Source: Glandiceps talaboti (Eukaryota; Hemichordata; Enteropneusta; Spengelidae). From it: DNA of 64,000 bases. A program made the position numbers and the translations under genes. Location of the stretch: the NCBI RefSeq assembly GCF_964340395.1, contig NC_135550.1:15264408-15328407 (forward strand). Direction: 5' to 3'. Positions 1 through 12,357 of this stretch are shown piece after piece. Position 1 is the first letter of the stretch. Each line of letters begins with the position of its first letter. The notes under the pieces are model-generated. The model was not told the origin of the DNA and searched no databases. It was given only the letters and a program-made list of their open reading frames with translations.

Positions 1-631
1 CATTGATATTCTGCATCAAATTCATTTGGTTATATATATAAATATAACCAAATGAATTTATATGTATCTATATATAAATCACGTCCAGATTTCATGATTT
101 ATTCATTATTATTATTCATTGTCTGATTTGCAATTGATACCAATCAGTGTATACCAGCATGTATATATTATAATGTATCTAACCTTAATTGAGTACAGTA
201 CAAACCAGCATAATTAAAAATGGCACAAGCTGAATTTATACACTATTTGTCTTAAAGTGAAAATACGTACATAAACCCATAATTTTACTACATGTATACT
301 ATAAATGTTAATATATTGATACATGCCATTGATGGCACTGAAATCATATTCTGGCATTGTTAGTACACTTTATAACATGATTGTATGTTTCCTGGACATT
401 TTAGTATACATGTACTTATGTCATCAAATTGTTTTATTGTATGTATTATTCCTAAATATCTGTCAATAGCAAGCGATGTTTTACATATGCTTCATCAGTA
501 ATTAGAATACAATGGATAAGTTTTAATATACAGTAAAAATTAAATCCCAAAACATATACACTCAGCTTGTGCCCCCCTTTAATTAAAGTCCTATTCATTC
601 AATGACAACGCAATCTTTTTGTTGATTACAG
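1..631 (+). other. Intron (or upstream DNA) before the first visible CCDC61 exon
   Basis: AT-rich non-coding DNA ending in a pyrimidine tract and AG at 630-631. The only structure is a hairpin with 17-bp arms (18-34 and 43-59). No coding exon seen. Confidence 0.6.
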
Positions 632-2020
632 ACAAGTGAATCTGTATCGTTGGATTTATTGACATACAATGATTTAGAACTACTAAGGAATCGTAAGGCT
701 GGTGTCGGTACCAGGACCATCCCAGGAGCTAAGGCTGCAGCACTGAACACTAAAAGATATCTTATTCTGACTTATACTGTAGAGTTTGATAGGTAAGATG
801 AACATTTAAATTAGTCGCCAATATTTTCCTTTGTTCGGCTGAGGAAAATGTGAGTGACCTAAGGGGCCTTGTCACTGAGTTGATGATGAGCAGTGATAAA
901 ACCTTTAGGTCATGAGTATTTTCTGGCTGAATGAAGAAAAAAATATTAGGAATAACGTAATTATACCTACACAAACTTGATTTAAGATAAAATGGAGAAA
1001 ATAATGATGGTTTTGAATACTTTGACTCATAATCATATTTCGAGTGCTGCAGATCTAATGATGTAGATGTCATGATGTAGAATGACCAGGGTATACATTC
1101 CATATTTTCTTTTTGGTTTGACTAGGCTTGCATGGGCTATAGCAAAAGACACTGTGTATTTGTAGAATACACTATCCATTACGGTTACCCCTACATTGTG
1201 TTTTGATATGTTGTATATTTGATTGTAGAATACACTACCCATTACCCCTACCCTATGTTGGTAAACCTGACCCAGTCTTACTACAGGACACCATCAGAAA
1301 TCTCAGGGATGAAATCAAACGATTCAAGGTTCAAGTAAGTATATATGTTGTATTAATTGAATTGCCTCCTATACAGTTGATGTGTTAAACAAGGTTTTAC
1401 TTGTACATCAGTTTTGGATTTATGGGTCCTTAGGACCCAGGGTCTGGGGTCCCAACTGCAAATCTGGGGGTCTTTTACAGAATCATGAAATTAGACTGAG
1501 TGTGACTGTGTCTGACTGTGAAATGAGGATGAGAGATCAAAATAAGTAAGAAATGCATTGAACTTTTTGAACACAAGTCTGATTCATTAACATATTCCAC
1601 AGTATTTGGCTCTAATTAGTCAAGGGAAATATGAGTTACCTTTTAGGCAATTTGTGGACAAGTAGTAACAAAACCTTTTATCAATATGTCTTGTGTATTA
1701 CTCCTAGCTAAATGAAGAAAAATATTTGAGAAAAATTTAAATTTTAAAATATATCTGAGCAAGTTTAATTTGTGAATGCTTTGACTGATATTTTGATCAT
1801 TGCAGTATGACAATGACTTATGTATTGACTGCACTGTCGTATGTTCATGTAGTTTGTACTGTGCAGTAGTCCAACGTACGTTAACTTCAGTTTTGGGACA
1901 TGATAATTTATTTATATTAACAGGAATTTTCACTGTAATTGAGTATGTTGTAAAGGGGTTACAGTTAGTATTGGCATAACAGTGTAGTTCATGATGTTAT
2001 TTCATACATACATACATACA

Positions 2021-2051
<31 letters not shown>

Positions 2052-5000
2052 GTATGTATACATACATACAAAATGTACATGCATACATACATACATACAT
2101 ACATAGATACATAGATACATACATACATACATACATACATACATACATACATACATACATACATACACGTAGGGGTGAATCCATTGTATGAATCTGAATC
2201 TGAAAACTGTTTTGTCTATATTGTGCACAGGGTCATTCTGAGTATAAGGAGGCAGAATTTAACAGGCTGAAAAAAGAGTAAGTTGTCTTAGTTTAATTTT
2301 CTTTTCATTCTAAGGTCTGTTTGTATTTTTTCAGATCATAAACCTCTGCCGTATTTTCATAATGTTGACTGTTGATAATTATATTATTTTGTGCAAATGT
2401 CTGATTTTTGATTGCAGTTATGACAAATTACTTAAAGAGAAAGAAGAAATAGAGTCAGCTTTCCTACAGTATAGGAGGGAAGTTAAAAACACCACCAGAG
2501 GTACTGCTGCTAAAGAAATCAGAATAATGAAAAATATTGTGAAGAATCTAGAAGAAGAATTGATCACAGAAAAGTCTAAATACCGACGACAAGCTAACAA
2601 AAGAAATCAAGATTATAGAAGTTTATTAGAAGAGGTAAAATTAGTATTTTGATAAATCTCGGAGAGTGAAACTTACCTTTTAGTGCAACTGAACTGAGGT
2701 TCTTTGATAACTTATTAACTAACTCAGTAAGGTCTGCCACTGAGTATCGTCTGTGAGGTACGTTGTGATGTGCGCCCTCACACATCGGTCAACTCCTTTC
2801 ACAGATAGAGCAGATAGAGCAGGCTGGTGAGGGCAGAGTGACACAACTTATCTTACACTCTACCACTGAGAATTGACATGACATGGAATGATTTGACAAA
2901 GATATATAATTCCTGTTTACTGGCAGTTTAATAGTTGCTAAAGGAGTGAATTGAAAATTGGTACATGTAGTTATTTAGGATGCAGTATTTTTAGCTGAAG
3001 CTTGGGAGCCCCAGTAACAGAATGGGGGAAATCAGGCAAAACTTTCCTCTATATTCTACTATGATTTCAATGTTGAGAAACCTCAGTAAAATACCTCGAC
3101 AATACTTGGTAGATTTTTCCAACTTATCATACCATAACAAAAACACCATGGATTTACTAAAAGGTTGATGCCATTCTGAAATGTAGTCTCATCACATTGT
3201 GAAATAGTTTGATAACGTTTATTACTGTCCTTATCATTTACAGGTTGAAGAGTTGAGAGCCAGTGAAAGGAATCTCCGTGCACGAGTAAAAAGTCTTACC
3301 AATGAACTTGCCGTTTTCACCAGAGGGTATGTCTACACCTTTGTTTTGTCAATTTTTTGGTGGCTAACCTCATGTGGGCATCACCCAGAGAGGCAATATA
3401 GAAACGGATTCAGTCTAGTCCATTGGTCCATCTGTCTGCGTCTCTGTACATTCCATATCTTTGCCATGAATCAGCTGTTTTTGTTTCACTTAAACCATTG
3501 TTCTTATTGAAAAGATCTGGACACTGTTACTACTGTTCCTACAGTATATATATAGTCATCAGGATTCAGTTTTATTATGCCATAGTGAATTAGAAAGATA
3601 GTGTCTGTGCACTTCAAAACATAAGAATGACATAACAGAATGCAGACTTTGAACAATATATACAAATATATCTTGTAAATCAGTACTTGCAGTCTCTTGA
3701 TTCATCTTGGCTCCAAGTCTGTTACCATAGTTGAATAATGTTGAGAAATTTTTGCATGATTTATTTTAAGGAGAATGAGAGGACCATCTCCACTACCAAG
3801 AAGTTCATCTCAAAGAAGGGATGCAGGAAGGAGACCAAGATCAGCATCCAGAGATAGATCACTATCACGTGAAAGACCATCATCTGTGTCATCAGCAAGA
3901 AGTGCATCACCATCACCATCAGGTAGATGATTTTGATAGATGGCTATTTTTTAATGTCTTCTTAGAGACTGATATTGAGCTGAGTTTCTGACTATATTTA
4001 GCTGTTTTACTTAATGTGTTTACAAACTCAGACAAAATGAGTGTATGACAAACCTAAGCTATCTAATATCAAATATAGTTATTCCTGTATTTTTCTTATT
4101 CACTATACTTAGCTAGACTGTAAGATACATAGCATTGTTCTGCCTTCAAAGAGGGGTTGACCAATGCATGAGGGCATCACTGTACAGACTCTACACTTAG
4201 CTTGTTCCCTTGTGTTAATAGACAATGAAAATAATTTTTACATATCTATCTTTACAGGAGCAAGAAATCCAAGATTCAACCCAACAGCATATATTGAACA
4301 CAAGAAGAGACAACAACAGGAAGCAAAACTTAAAAAGTACACTAATAAAATATACATATATTGAGAAATTCACAGACCGTGTTAGGGATTTTATGATAGA
4401 TATGAAATTCAAGAATAGTTGCAACATCCAACCTGTTCTATTTCTCTGTTTATAGCAAAATAATAAGGTGTCAAAGAGTCAACAATGTCAAGTACCGGTA
4501 GTAATTTAGATATTGCTTGTTTTCATCCCTACTGCTGCCATTTGTCATTGATTACCTAATGTTCATGGATAAGATTTTAACCACACTGTTACCTCTTTAC
4601 TTTGGCGTGAAAATCCTTACTTTTTAGAGGAGCATTCTATATATTGTACATTTCATCCAATGTTGCAGCTAACGCATGTATATATCTTGAAAGAGTTTAT
4701 AAAGTGTTCATTGTAATACTGTATATTGGAAATGGGATAGGATTAGAGAGTCTAGCATGATGATTTCACATGGCTCCCCTCAACAACATTTGCTGTGACT
4801 TCATTGAAACAAAATAGACACTAATAGAATGCACACATCATGTACAAAAAAACAGTACAATGATACCTAGTACCTCCATGGGAAACAAGTAAACATAGCT
4901 ACCACATATCCAAAATCAGGTTAGGCAAGACAGTGTATCATGTTATATGTACCGGTATATGCACTATCATTGTCTGTATTTTCTTCATGTAAATTCAGTA

Positions 5001-8000
5001 GATTATTGAAATTTTAACTTGTTTCTGTAGTAAGTTTTTGAGGGATAATAGTTGCACAGTTCTTTGTACATTTACGGGGAAAATGTTTTATGAAAGTGTA
5101 CACTGGTACTATTATGGTAAGAATGGTAATACAATGAAATGATCAGATCATCATACAATGCATGCTCACAAGAAGATAACAAGTACCATACTGAATGTAC
5201 AAAGATGGAATGATGATTTACATGATGGTTTGATATGAAATGATTTACCATATTTAGTAATTTGACTACTAGGCTTTTTGACATACATACAGGCATGTAT
5301 GATATTTTGTGCTAAATTTGTCCTGATTTGGTGTTGTTGCTTTTTTATAGGGAGAGAAGAGGAAGACAAGCCATGTATAACAAAGATAGAAATGCATTGT
5401 CAGCTGACAGGAGTAGATCTAGGGCCAGAGATTCACCCCTTTATTCAGGTAATTATATTGCCGTTTCTTCTAACCTCTCCCTTCTTTACACCAGAAGTTG
5501 GTCAAGGAATGTGGGTAAGTTGCAGTACATAGAATTCCTACTAGTTTGACAGGCGTATGATGATGGACAAGGTCTTGTACATGTGTTGCTTTCTATATCA
5601 GTGCAACCATGCACATGTGTGGCTTACATCCATATGTCTGTCATCCAGTTTTCTCAAACTTGGCACAAAGGTGACATGCAACAGAAATAATACATGCAAT
5701 GGTTGTTGGTAGTACCATTTTCTTTCATCAGCTGAATTACAGCTGTATTGTTTGTGGTGAAGACAGTTTCGCAAAATAACATGAAGGTATTTATTCCTAG
5801 TTTATTTACTCTGATTTTCCTGTGAATTCCACACTAGGTGGATATCATAGAAGAAGTGGATCCGTTGGCAGTCTTGGTAGCAGGACGTCTTCTCTCAGCG
5901 ACATTGAAGTAGCCTCCACTGGATCACAATCAGCTAGAACAAGGTGAGTTCTACTCTGATTTAAACAGAAATACTGACACAGACTTAGTTTTAATAAACT
6001 ATTGTACATGTAGTGGGTTACTTAAAATAGGTGATCCCGATCCCTTGGTGATGCAGATAGAACTGCCCTTTCATCACTGAAGTTCTTGAAAATGTGCACT
6101 AGAATTGTACACAAGTAAAAACACTACATGGGACTTCTGGGCCATAGACTGAACTGTTCTACTGTTAGTGTAATTATGGACATTATTTGAAAGATTTATG
6201 TCAATGCATTACAACAATAATAATCGTTTTTGTATGTTTCTGTTCTGTTGTGTCTTGTTGAATGTGATCTTACCAGAGTAATATGCATTCTTATGTTTGA
6301 TGAATAGTTAGGAAGTGCAACTTGAGACTTGCAAATTTCTGTGTGGATAATAATACTCATATTTATCATTGTACATATTACTATACACTGCCTTGTTGTG
6401 CTGTATTCCCAAGTTCAAGGATAAATGTTGGGACTGTATTCCAATGGAAGACTAATTGTGAGCAGTTTGCAATGAATGATCACTTTGAAATTATGCATAC
6501 TTTGACCAGTAAAACAACAACTGTACACTTACCCAGAGAACAATAAATACTGTCCAAAGTGCTAATAGAACTTTCCCACTGTCACTTAGGAATTGTACGA
6601 TTAACAACAGTTTCTAAGGATTTTTAATAATACAGATAGTAGGACCAGAAGCATTTTCATCCTATTTTTTCCCAACTTTGTATTATTTGTGTGCAAACAA
6701 ATAGTCCCTTGTAGAAAGTGGATTCACATTTCTTTGAGTGTTAATTAGTGACACTCAGCCATGGTGAGAACCCTATATGATAACATTAATTATGCGTCTA
6801 TTTCAGGAATAAAAGGAATGTACTGAAACGAGGCAAGACATCATCATCATCTATGTGGTTAACTCCAGATGTTGTAAGTAAACAAATCAGTCTTCATGTC
6901 AACAGATAATGACAGAGGAGATATCATAAAGTATATTTGCAAGACAAGTATTAAAATCAAATGAAAATATTGCTTCAGATCTTTTCAGCACACTGATTTG
7001 CATAAGTATTGTGCAAGTGTTTAATGGTGCATTCCAGTACTCTGTTTTTTAATTTCCATTGGGATTGAAAAAAAAATACACTGATGGGTTAATTGTAAGA
7101 CTTGTTTCTATTTTTCTTTTAGCCCATGCCAGGAAGTGGGAAGACAAGAAATAGTAAAACAAAGACTAGAAGATATCCTTTTTAAACAATTTGCCGAATC
7201 ATGTGTGTTTGTATTTGTATTTGTATTTGTATTTGTATTTGTATTTGTATCTGTATCTGTATCTGTATCTGTATTTGTATTTGTATTTGTATTTGTATTT
7301 GTATTAAATTTTGTATTTGTATTTGTATTTGTATTTGTATTTGTATTTGTATTTGTAATTCGTATTCGTATTCGTATTCGTATTTGTATTTGTATTCGTA
7401 TTTGTATTCGTATTCGTATTCGTATTCGTATTCGTATTCGTATTCGTATTTGTATTCGTATTCGTTTGTGTTGTTCAAAAGCTGTAACAGTTACTGTCTG
7501 GTCCAATACCTGTAGTGTTGTAGATATTTTAGACAGTTCTTGGAGATTCCATTGAGAGTGGATGTCAAGACAGAAACATTCTTATCTTTGAATGATTTAC
7601 AAGTGTCATTATAAATTGTTCATAAATTATTATGGTCAGTGTACTTCTGTTTTCTCTTTGTTAAACCTGTTTGATAATGTCCTGTATTTCTACACTTTCA
7701 CGAAGTCACAATGTAAATGTGACAAATGATTTATAAGTCTTTGATGTACTGCAGTGGATTGGTTTATGATGTTTTGTATTGTGCTGAATCATGCTTTTAA
7801 TTGTATTCTGCTGTACTTCACTGTAGTGTAGTGTAGTGTAGTGTAGTGTAGCATAGGGTACTGTATGGTAGTGTAGGGTGGTGTAGTGCAGTGGAGTGCA
7901 ATATACTTATGTAGTGTTGTACACTCAACTATGCTGTTAGATATAGTAATGTACCATACTGTACTGTGCTGCACTGCACTGTGCTGTACTTTGATACACT

Positions 8001-8809
8001 ACACTGTGCTGTACTGCATCATGGCATCATTTGCACCATATTACATCATACTGTATAATACTGATTGTAAGTTGACTGGTACTGTTCATTGTAACAAGTA
8101 CTATTCCCAATTCTACCTTTCATACCGATTCCTTGACTGTTATCACAGCTGTCAGTACTCCCGATCCCGCTGCTGATCTACAAAAAGTCAGGAAGTTAAC
8201 ATCATCATCCGGTAAAATCAGGAGAAGTGATCTTTTGGAATATGGAGCAGCAGGTAGGATTTCTATTGATGTAACCAAACCATCAGCTAAATGGTGTTGA
8301 AGCAACTTTGTGAAACAATGTGAAAGACATGTTGATTCAGTATCACTTAGATACTGGGACTATCAAGTAGAGATGATATGAAACTGATTCAATGTCTTTT
8401 AGTGTGTTTATGTATTGGTGACTGGTATTAGACAAGTGTCCAGTAAGCTTATCTTTCGAAACGGTCAAGCGTGAGTCCTCCAATCACCTCTCTCTTTGTA
8501 TGTTTACTTTCTAAAATGGCTTTTATTTCCTGCAAAGTATCTCTCAAAGTATATTCTGTCTTATGGCAATGATAACTCTTATCTCCTCTAACATATATCT
8601 GCTGGAAGAACAAGATATAATAAAATTTTCCAAATATGCTGCCATGTACGGTTGAAAAGTGCATTCATTTCTACCCATTTACTTACTATTCTATAATTTT
8701 TTCTATTTCAGATCACAAAAATGGATATTACAACAGATCAGCAGAAATGTCGGAGATAGATGCCAGACTTAATGCATTACAACGATTTATGAATGATAAT
8801 CTGAACTGA
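632..8809 (+). CDS. CCDC61: CCDC61 (VFL3 homologue), 3' part of the gene
   Basis: Coiled-coil protein of centrioles, basal bodies and centriolar satellites; the family binds microtubules and helps orient basal bodies. Thirteen visible exons: 632-792, 1229-1334, 2231-2277, 2418-2634, 3244-3326, 3771-3922, 4258-4336, 5351-5448, 5838-5943, 6807-6873, 7123-7153, 8149-8253, 8712-8809. They join in phase into 449 codons and a TGA. The first visible exons carry the end of the XRCC4/SAS6-like head (YTVEFDRIHYPLPLPYVGKP), the most family-specific stretch. Next come a charged coiled coil, an Arg/Ser-rich low-complexity region (exon 3771-3922), the family block RNPRFNPTAYIEHKKRQQQE, and the conserved C-terminal helix EIDARLNALQRFM. 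About 80-100 N-terminal residues lie upstream of the window. The 31-nt exon 7123-7153 is the least certain: its donor was chosen because it is GT and keeps phase. Family assignment is from recognition, not a search. Confidence 0.9.
818..950. mobile_element. Foldback MITE, family B, copy 1
   Basis: Palindromic element in a CCDC61 intron. The left half reads CCAATATTTTCC then GACCTAAGGGG and TTGTCAC; the right half repeats these inverted (GTGATAAAACC, TTTAGGTCATGAGTATTTTC, GAATGAAG, AATATT). The same palindrome lies at 63780-63903, and a decayed copy at about 1632-1729. No convincing target duplication. Confidence 0.65.
1632..1729. mobile_element. Foldback MITE, family B, decayed copy
   Basis: Shares the order of short blocks with the copies at 818-950 and 63780-63903 (TTACCTTTTAGG, AGTAACAAAACC, GTGTATTACTCCTAGCTAAATGAAG, with the last block abbreviated in meaning to its GAATGAAG-like end), but with many substitutions. 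Lies in the CCDC61 intron after exon 1229-1334. Confidence 0.4.
2005..2166. repeat. (CATA)n microsatellite
   Basis: Tetranucleotide array with short interruptions in the CCDC61 intron just upstream of exon 2231-2277. Confidence 0.95.
2748..2861. mobile_element. MITE family A, copy 1
   Basis: Short element bounded by GTCTGTGAGGTACG and a matching inverted end (CTTATCTTACACTC). Inside it carries the family blocks GCGCCCTCACACATC and GGTGAGGGC. Other copies: 4115-4190, 10421-10512, 26031-26128. Lies in a CCDC61 intron. Confidence 0.6.
4115..4190. mobile_element. MITE family A, copy 2
   Basis: Begins GACTGTAAGATACAT and ends CACTGTACAGAC. Interior GGGGTTGACCAATGCATGAG matches the copies at 26031-26128 (same strand) and 10421-10512 (opposite strand). 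Sits in the CCDC61 intron just before exon 4258-4336. Confidence 0.6.
7205..7465. repeat. Hexanucleotide array (TTTGTA)n / (TTCGTA)n
   Basis: About 260 bp of 6-bp units whose variants are grouped in blocks: TTTGTA, then CTGTAT, TTTGTA, and finally TTCGTA-rich units. It starts about 50 bp after the proposed donor of the 31-nt CCDC61 exon. The long open frames across it are low-complexity artefacts. Confidence 0.95.
7817..8030. repeat. Degenerate GTGTA / CTGTA-rich repeat
   Basis: GTGTA pentamers grade into irregular TACTGTRCTGCACTG-type motifs. Simple-sequence DNA in the last large CCDC61 intron. Confidence 0.75.
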
Positions 8810-11800
8810 AATCCAGAATTTTAAAACATAGCTGCACTGAGGTTAACTTGTGTCTGTGATTCTTATCATACAGAGCACCCATGATGACAAATCTTTGGTC
8901 CCCTTCTATGAACGTTCACATCTGTTCAACAAATCAATTCTGCAAAACTGAACAAATTGGTCTTCTACACCAGGAAATAAATCAACTTAGACTGAGAAAT
9001 TATAAAATGAAGTAGTGGAACTCATCATCTGAATCTTCTACTGTGTGTGTGAGTTAAGAGTGTCAGATCATCGTGTGTTCCTTTATTTATTTTTTTTTAT
9101 ATACATTTGAGTTAGGATGTGTATTGAGTGTAAATTTGATTATGATTTGAATGTGAGACTGTCTTCTGTAGAAATATAATTGTCTCTCCATCATTATTGC
9201 CATAACTGTAATGTATATATCATTTTAGTTTATATGTGACACTTGCATGGCTGTGGTATTGTAGAAGAAGCAATTTATGCAAGTATATAGTATTGCCTTC
9301 CTGCACCATTTTCTGTTCACACAATGTCCTTGTTACTTCTGAGCTGCTCGCTTTAGTGATAGTGCCGCTATGCATCAAATTGTCTACACCAGTCAATGAT
9401 TTCGAAAATTTAATAGATTATTTTAAACTTTCAAGTACACACACTCTTTTTTTATGAGTAAGTGATATGAATATTATCTAAAAGGTGGGATTGGGTTGGA
9501 GTTATTGAGTAAAATAACTTAGAATGAAGACTAAAGTGACATCAAAGAAGCAATAGGCTACCATACAATACTATTAAAAATGAATGTTACTGATTGTGCA
9601 CACATGTGCCAAAAGCCAGTTTGTAGCTATGGGGTTAGAAGGTGAAGGTCATTAAAACTCTTGGGTTAAAGGGTAAAGGTCAGTGTACAATGATGGGGTT
9701 AGCAATAATATATCTAGTCTTGGTTACCCAGACTCAGTTTTGGGGAAATGAGATTTCAACTGTCTCATGCAGGAATGAGCTTCTAGAGCAGTGCATGCTG
9801 GGGAATACTTCAGTACAACATTGTAGGCTAAACGATTTAGGCACTTTGGTGACAATTTATTACTTCTCATGGGAGTGATACATCTAAATTACAACAAACA
9901 GGCCTTGTAAGCCCATTTTTTATGACTTGGAAGGAATACACTGTGCGACTCCCAGCGTGGGGTAGTTGAAACATGGTTTGTGCAGACTCTTGGCTGGGTG
10001 GCCTCGTAGAAGAGCCCCCAGTGGCGAGTCTCTGGGCAGCCGAGACTATAATATATACCGTGTTTAGCTGGGGGGGTTAGAAGGCATATAACTGTGTACA
10101 GCTATTGAATTGTGGGGGGGGGGGGGGGGGGGCATTGTAAAACTGTATTAGGCATTTATAATAAAAAAACACTGCCATCAAAATTGTTTTATTTTTCAAA
10201 ATTAAATGTATTTAAACTTGATGTACTTATGTAACAATAATTTGATTGCTTTAAATTGAAATGAAGAGTAATTTTCAATAAATTCAAATATTTGGAATAT
10301 ATTTCATTGTGTTGAAGTTTTTAACTACACATACAATGTTAGATCTTCAAGAAGGTTGCAGGAATAGCATAATGTGTTAGAAAGTAAATCAGCACCTATA
10401 GCATATCAGCTGAGTTACTCGTCTGTAAGGTATGCCATGACTGAGCGCCCTCACACATCAGTCAACCCCTCTGAGGCCAGGGAGGGCGGCACAACACAAT
10501 GTATCTTACAGTCTCCTGAGTGACCAGTGAAGTTATCAATAACATAAACTGACATCAACTCCCATGGTTTGACCTTTGAGTGGTTAGAATGTTATTGATT
10601 TTGAAACTCATGGCAGACATGCTCATTGTGATAAGTTTAAAATAGGGGTTTCATATAGTGTTTAACTGTTTATCTTAGAGAGAGACAGCTAAACTTAGTT
10701 TGTAACACATTAATATATCCTTGTTGTAGTGACCAAAAAAAACAATTATTTGTAAATATTCCATTCACGACATTTCTTTATTGTGATTTTGATGCATACT
10801 AAAATGAAACAAAATAAGTTACATCAACCACCGCGACAATAGAATAACATTTGTCGTGCATCAGTTTATAGTATTGATGGTCCCTATAATACATCATCAC
10901 TTTTAAGAAGTGCATCAGAAATGCATGCATGCACAGACAGCCAGATACAAGTGAGTTTGGATGAAAGATATATGTAGCAGTAATTCTTTTGAATTGTACA
11001 TTGTAAATTTTGTCGTAACCCGTGACAAGTCACACACATACAGACACAGATACATAGGCACACATATCACACCTTTTATTATGGTTATTCATACAAATGT
11101 ATACAATTACATGCAATACTATAAGAAAGACAATTTTTGTCATCAGACACAGTGGAGATACGTTTTTTTAGTTATATAACTTCATTTGATCATTAAAACT
11201 TAGCTATATACATGATCCTATACTATCATGAAGAAAATAAAGATGGTAGTCAAGCAGTTGTATTGCTGTATTGTTTGGCAACACTTCTGATACAAATGAC
11301 CAATTTCACATTAACTGGAGCTGTCTCTCCAAACTTTTTCTGCTGGTAAAATATCAAGAAATACACAAATGTACTTTAGAACAACTGTTCATATGTTGTT
11401 TCCCTTACCTTGTAATCTAGAAACCAAACATTGGTGGGCTTGATTTTCTCAATCTCTCCCTCCATGTATAGTAAAATGCATATACTCTATCCAAAATCTA
11501 GCTAAATCTGCTGGAGAAAGGCTGAACAGTGCATGTCAGTAGTAATCTATCACACACTGATAGGTGGTTGTAATTAGTTGACTCAGAGTTGCACCTCCAG
11601 TCAGAAAGTAAGTCATGTGAGGACGTGATAACGTCATCATATTTATAGAAACACTCCAATAGCATTGAACTACCACTGTCGGTCAGAAGAAAGCTACAGA
11701 ATGCCATTTTACTATGCAGTGGAGAGAGAGAGAAAATGTAGAAAATCGAGCCCACCAAGCTTAGCTTCGGGACTACTCATCTTGTCATATGTTCTATTTT

Positions 11801-12357
11801 CATGGCGAGTGTAATCATTGTCAACATCTACTGATTGATTAATGCCAAGTTCAACATGACATACAGTCAATTCACAATACCATTAAGCTTTGCGGTTTGA
11901 TACAACCAAGCAGAAACCAACAAGAAACTATTTATTCCACACTTTAATAGCAAGATCACATTTTTTGGTACATTTAGTCGAAATGAAATAAACCATTTAA
12001 ATATATTGCAACTCCTTGCAGACATTGGGGAACCAATGTTTTTCTTAGTATCAAAAACCCAATGAATGATGCGTAAATGTCCTTTGTGGTGTTCATTTGA
12101 TTTGATGTCTGTATTGTGGCATGTACATGAACTATTACATGTATATAGTTCATTTCATTTAGACAAAATGTAGCAAGAAACTGTACTCATTCAATCTTGC
12201 TATCTTAAAGTGTAGCATGTCCAGTTTAAGCTGCCTGGTATTGTGAAATAGACTGTAATATGTTGTAAGTTTTGTTTCTGTCTTAGCTTGTTAAAACTGA
12301 TCTAGTCAGAGTAAAATCTGTGTTAGGGAGCAGACACTACTACTACATGTACTATCA
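8810..12357. other. Intergenic DNA between convergent CCDC61 and OPA3
   Basis: Holds the CCDC61 3' UTR (AATAAA at 8976-8981 is the nearest signal), the family A MITE at 10421-10512, a poly-G run near 10113-10132, and the likely OPA3 3' UTR. A minus-strand AATAAA lies at 11931-11936, about 420 bp past the OPA3 stop. No further gene seen. Confidence 0.6.
10421..10512. mobile_element. MITE family A, copy 3
   Basis: GTCTGTAAGGTATGCC at the left and GTATCTTACAGTC at the right form inverted ends. The interior GCGCCCTCACACATCAGTCAA is shared with copy 1 and, inverted, with copies 2 and 4. Confidence 0.65.

Noticed and set aside
880-935. TGATGATGAG ... GGCTGA resembling a snoRNA
   Set aside because: Falls inside the foldback MITE and is explained by its palindrome.
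7136-7555. Long open frames over the hexanucleotide array
   Set aside because: Low-complexity translations (VFVFVF, IRIRIR) present in several frames on both strands; simple repeat, not a gene.
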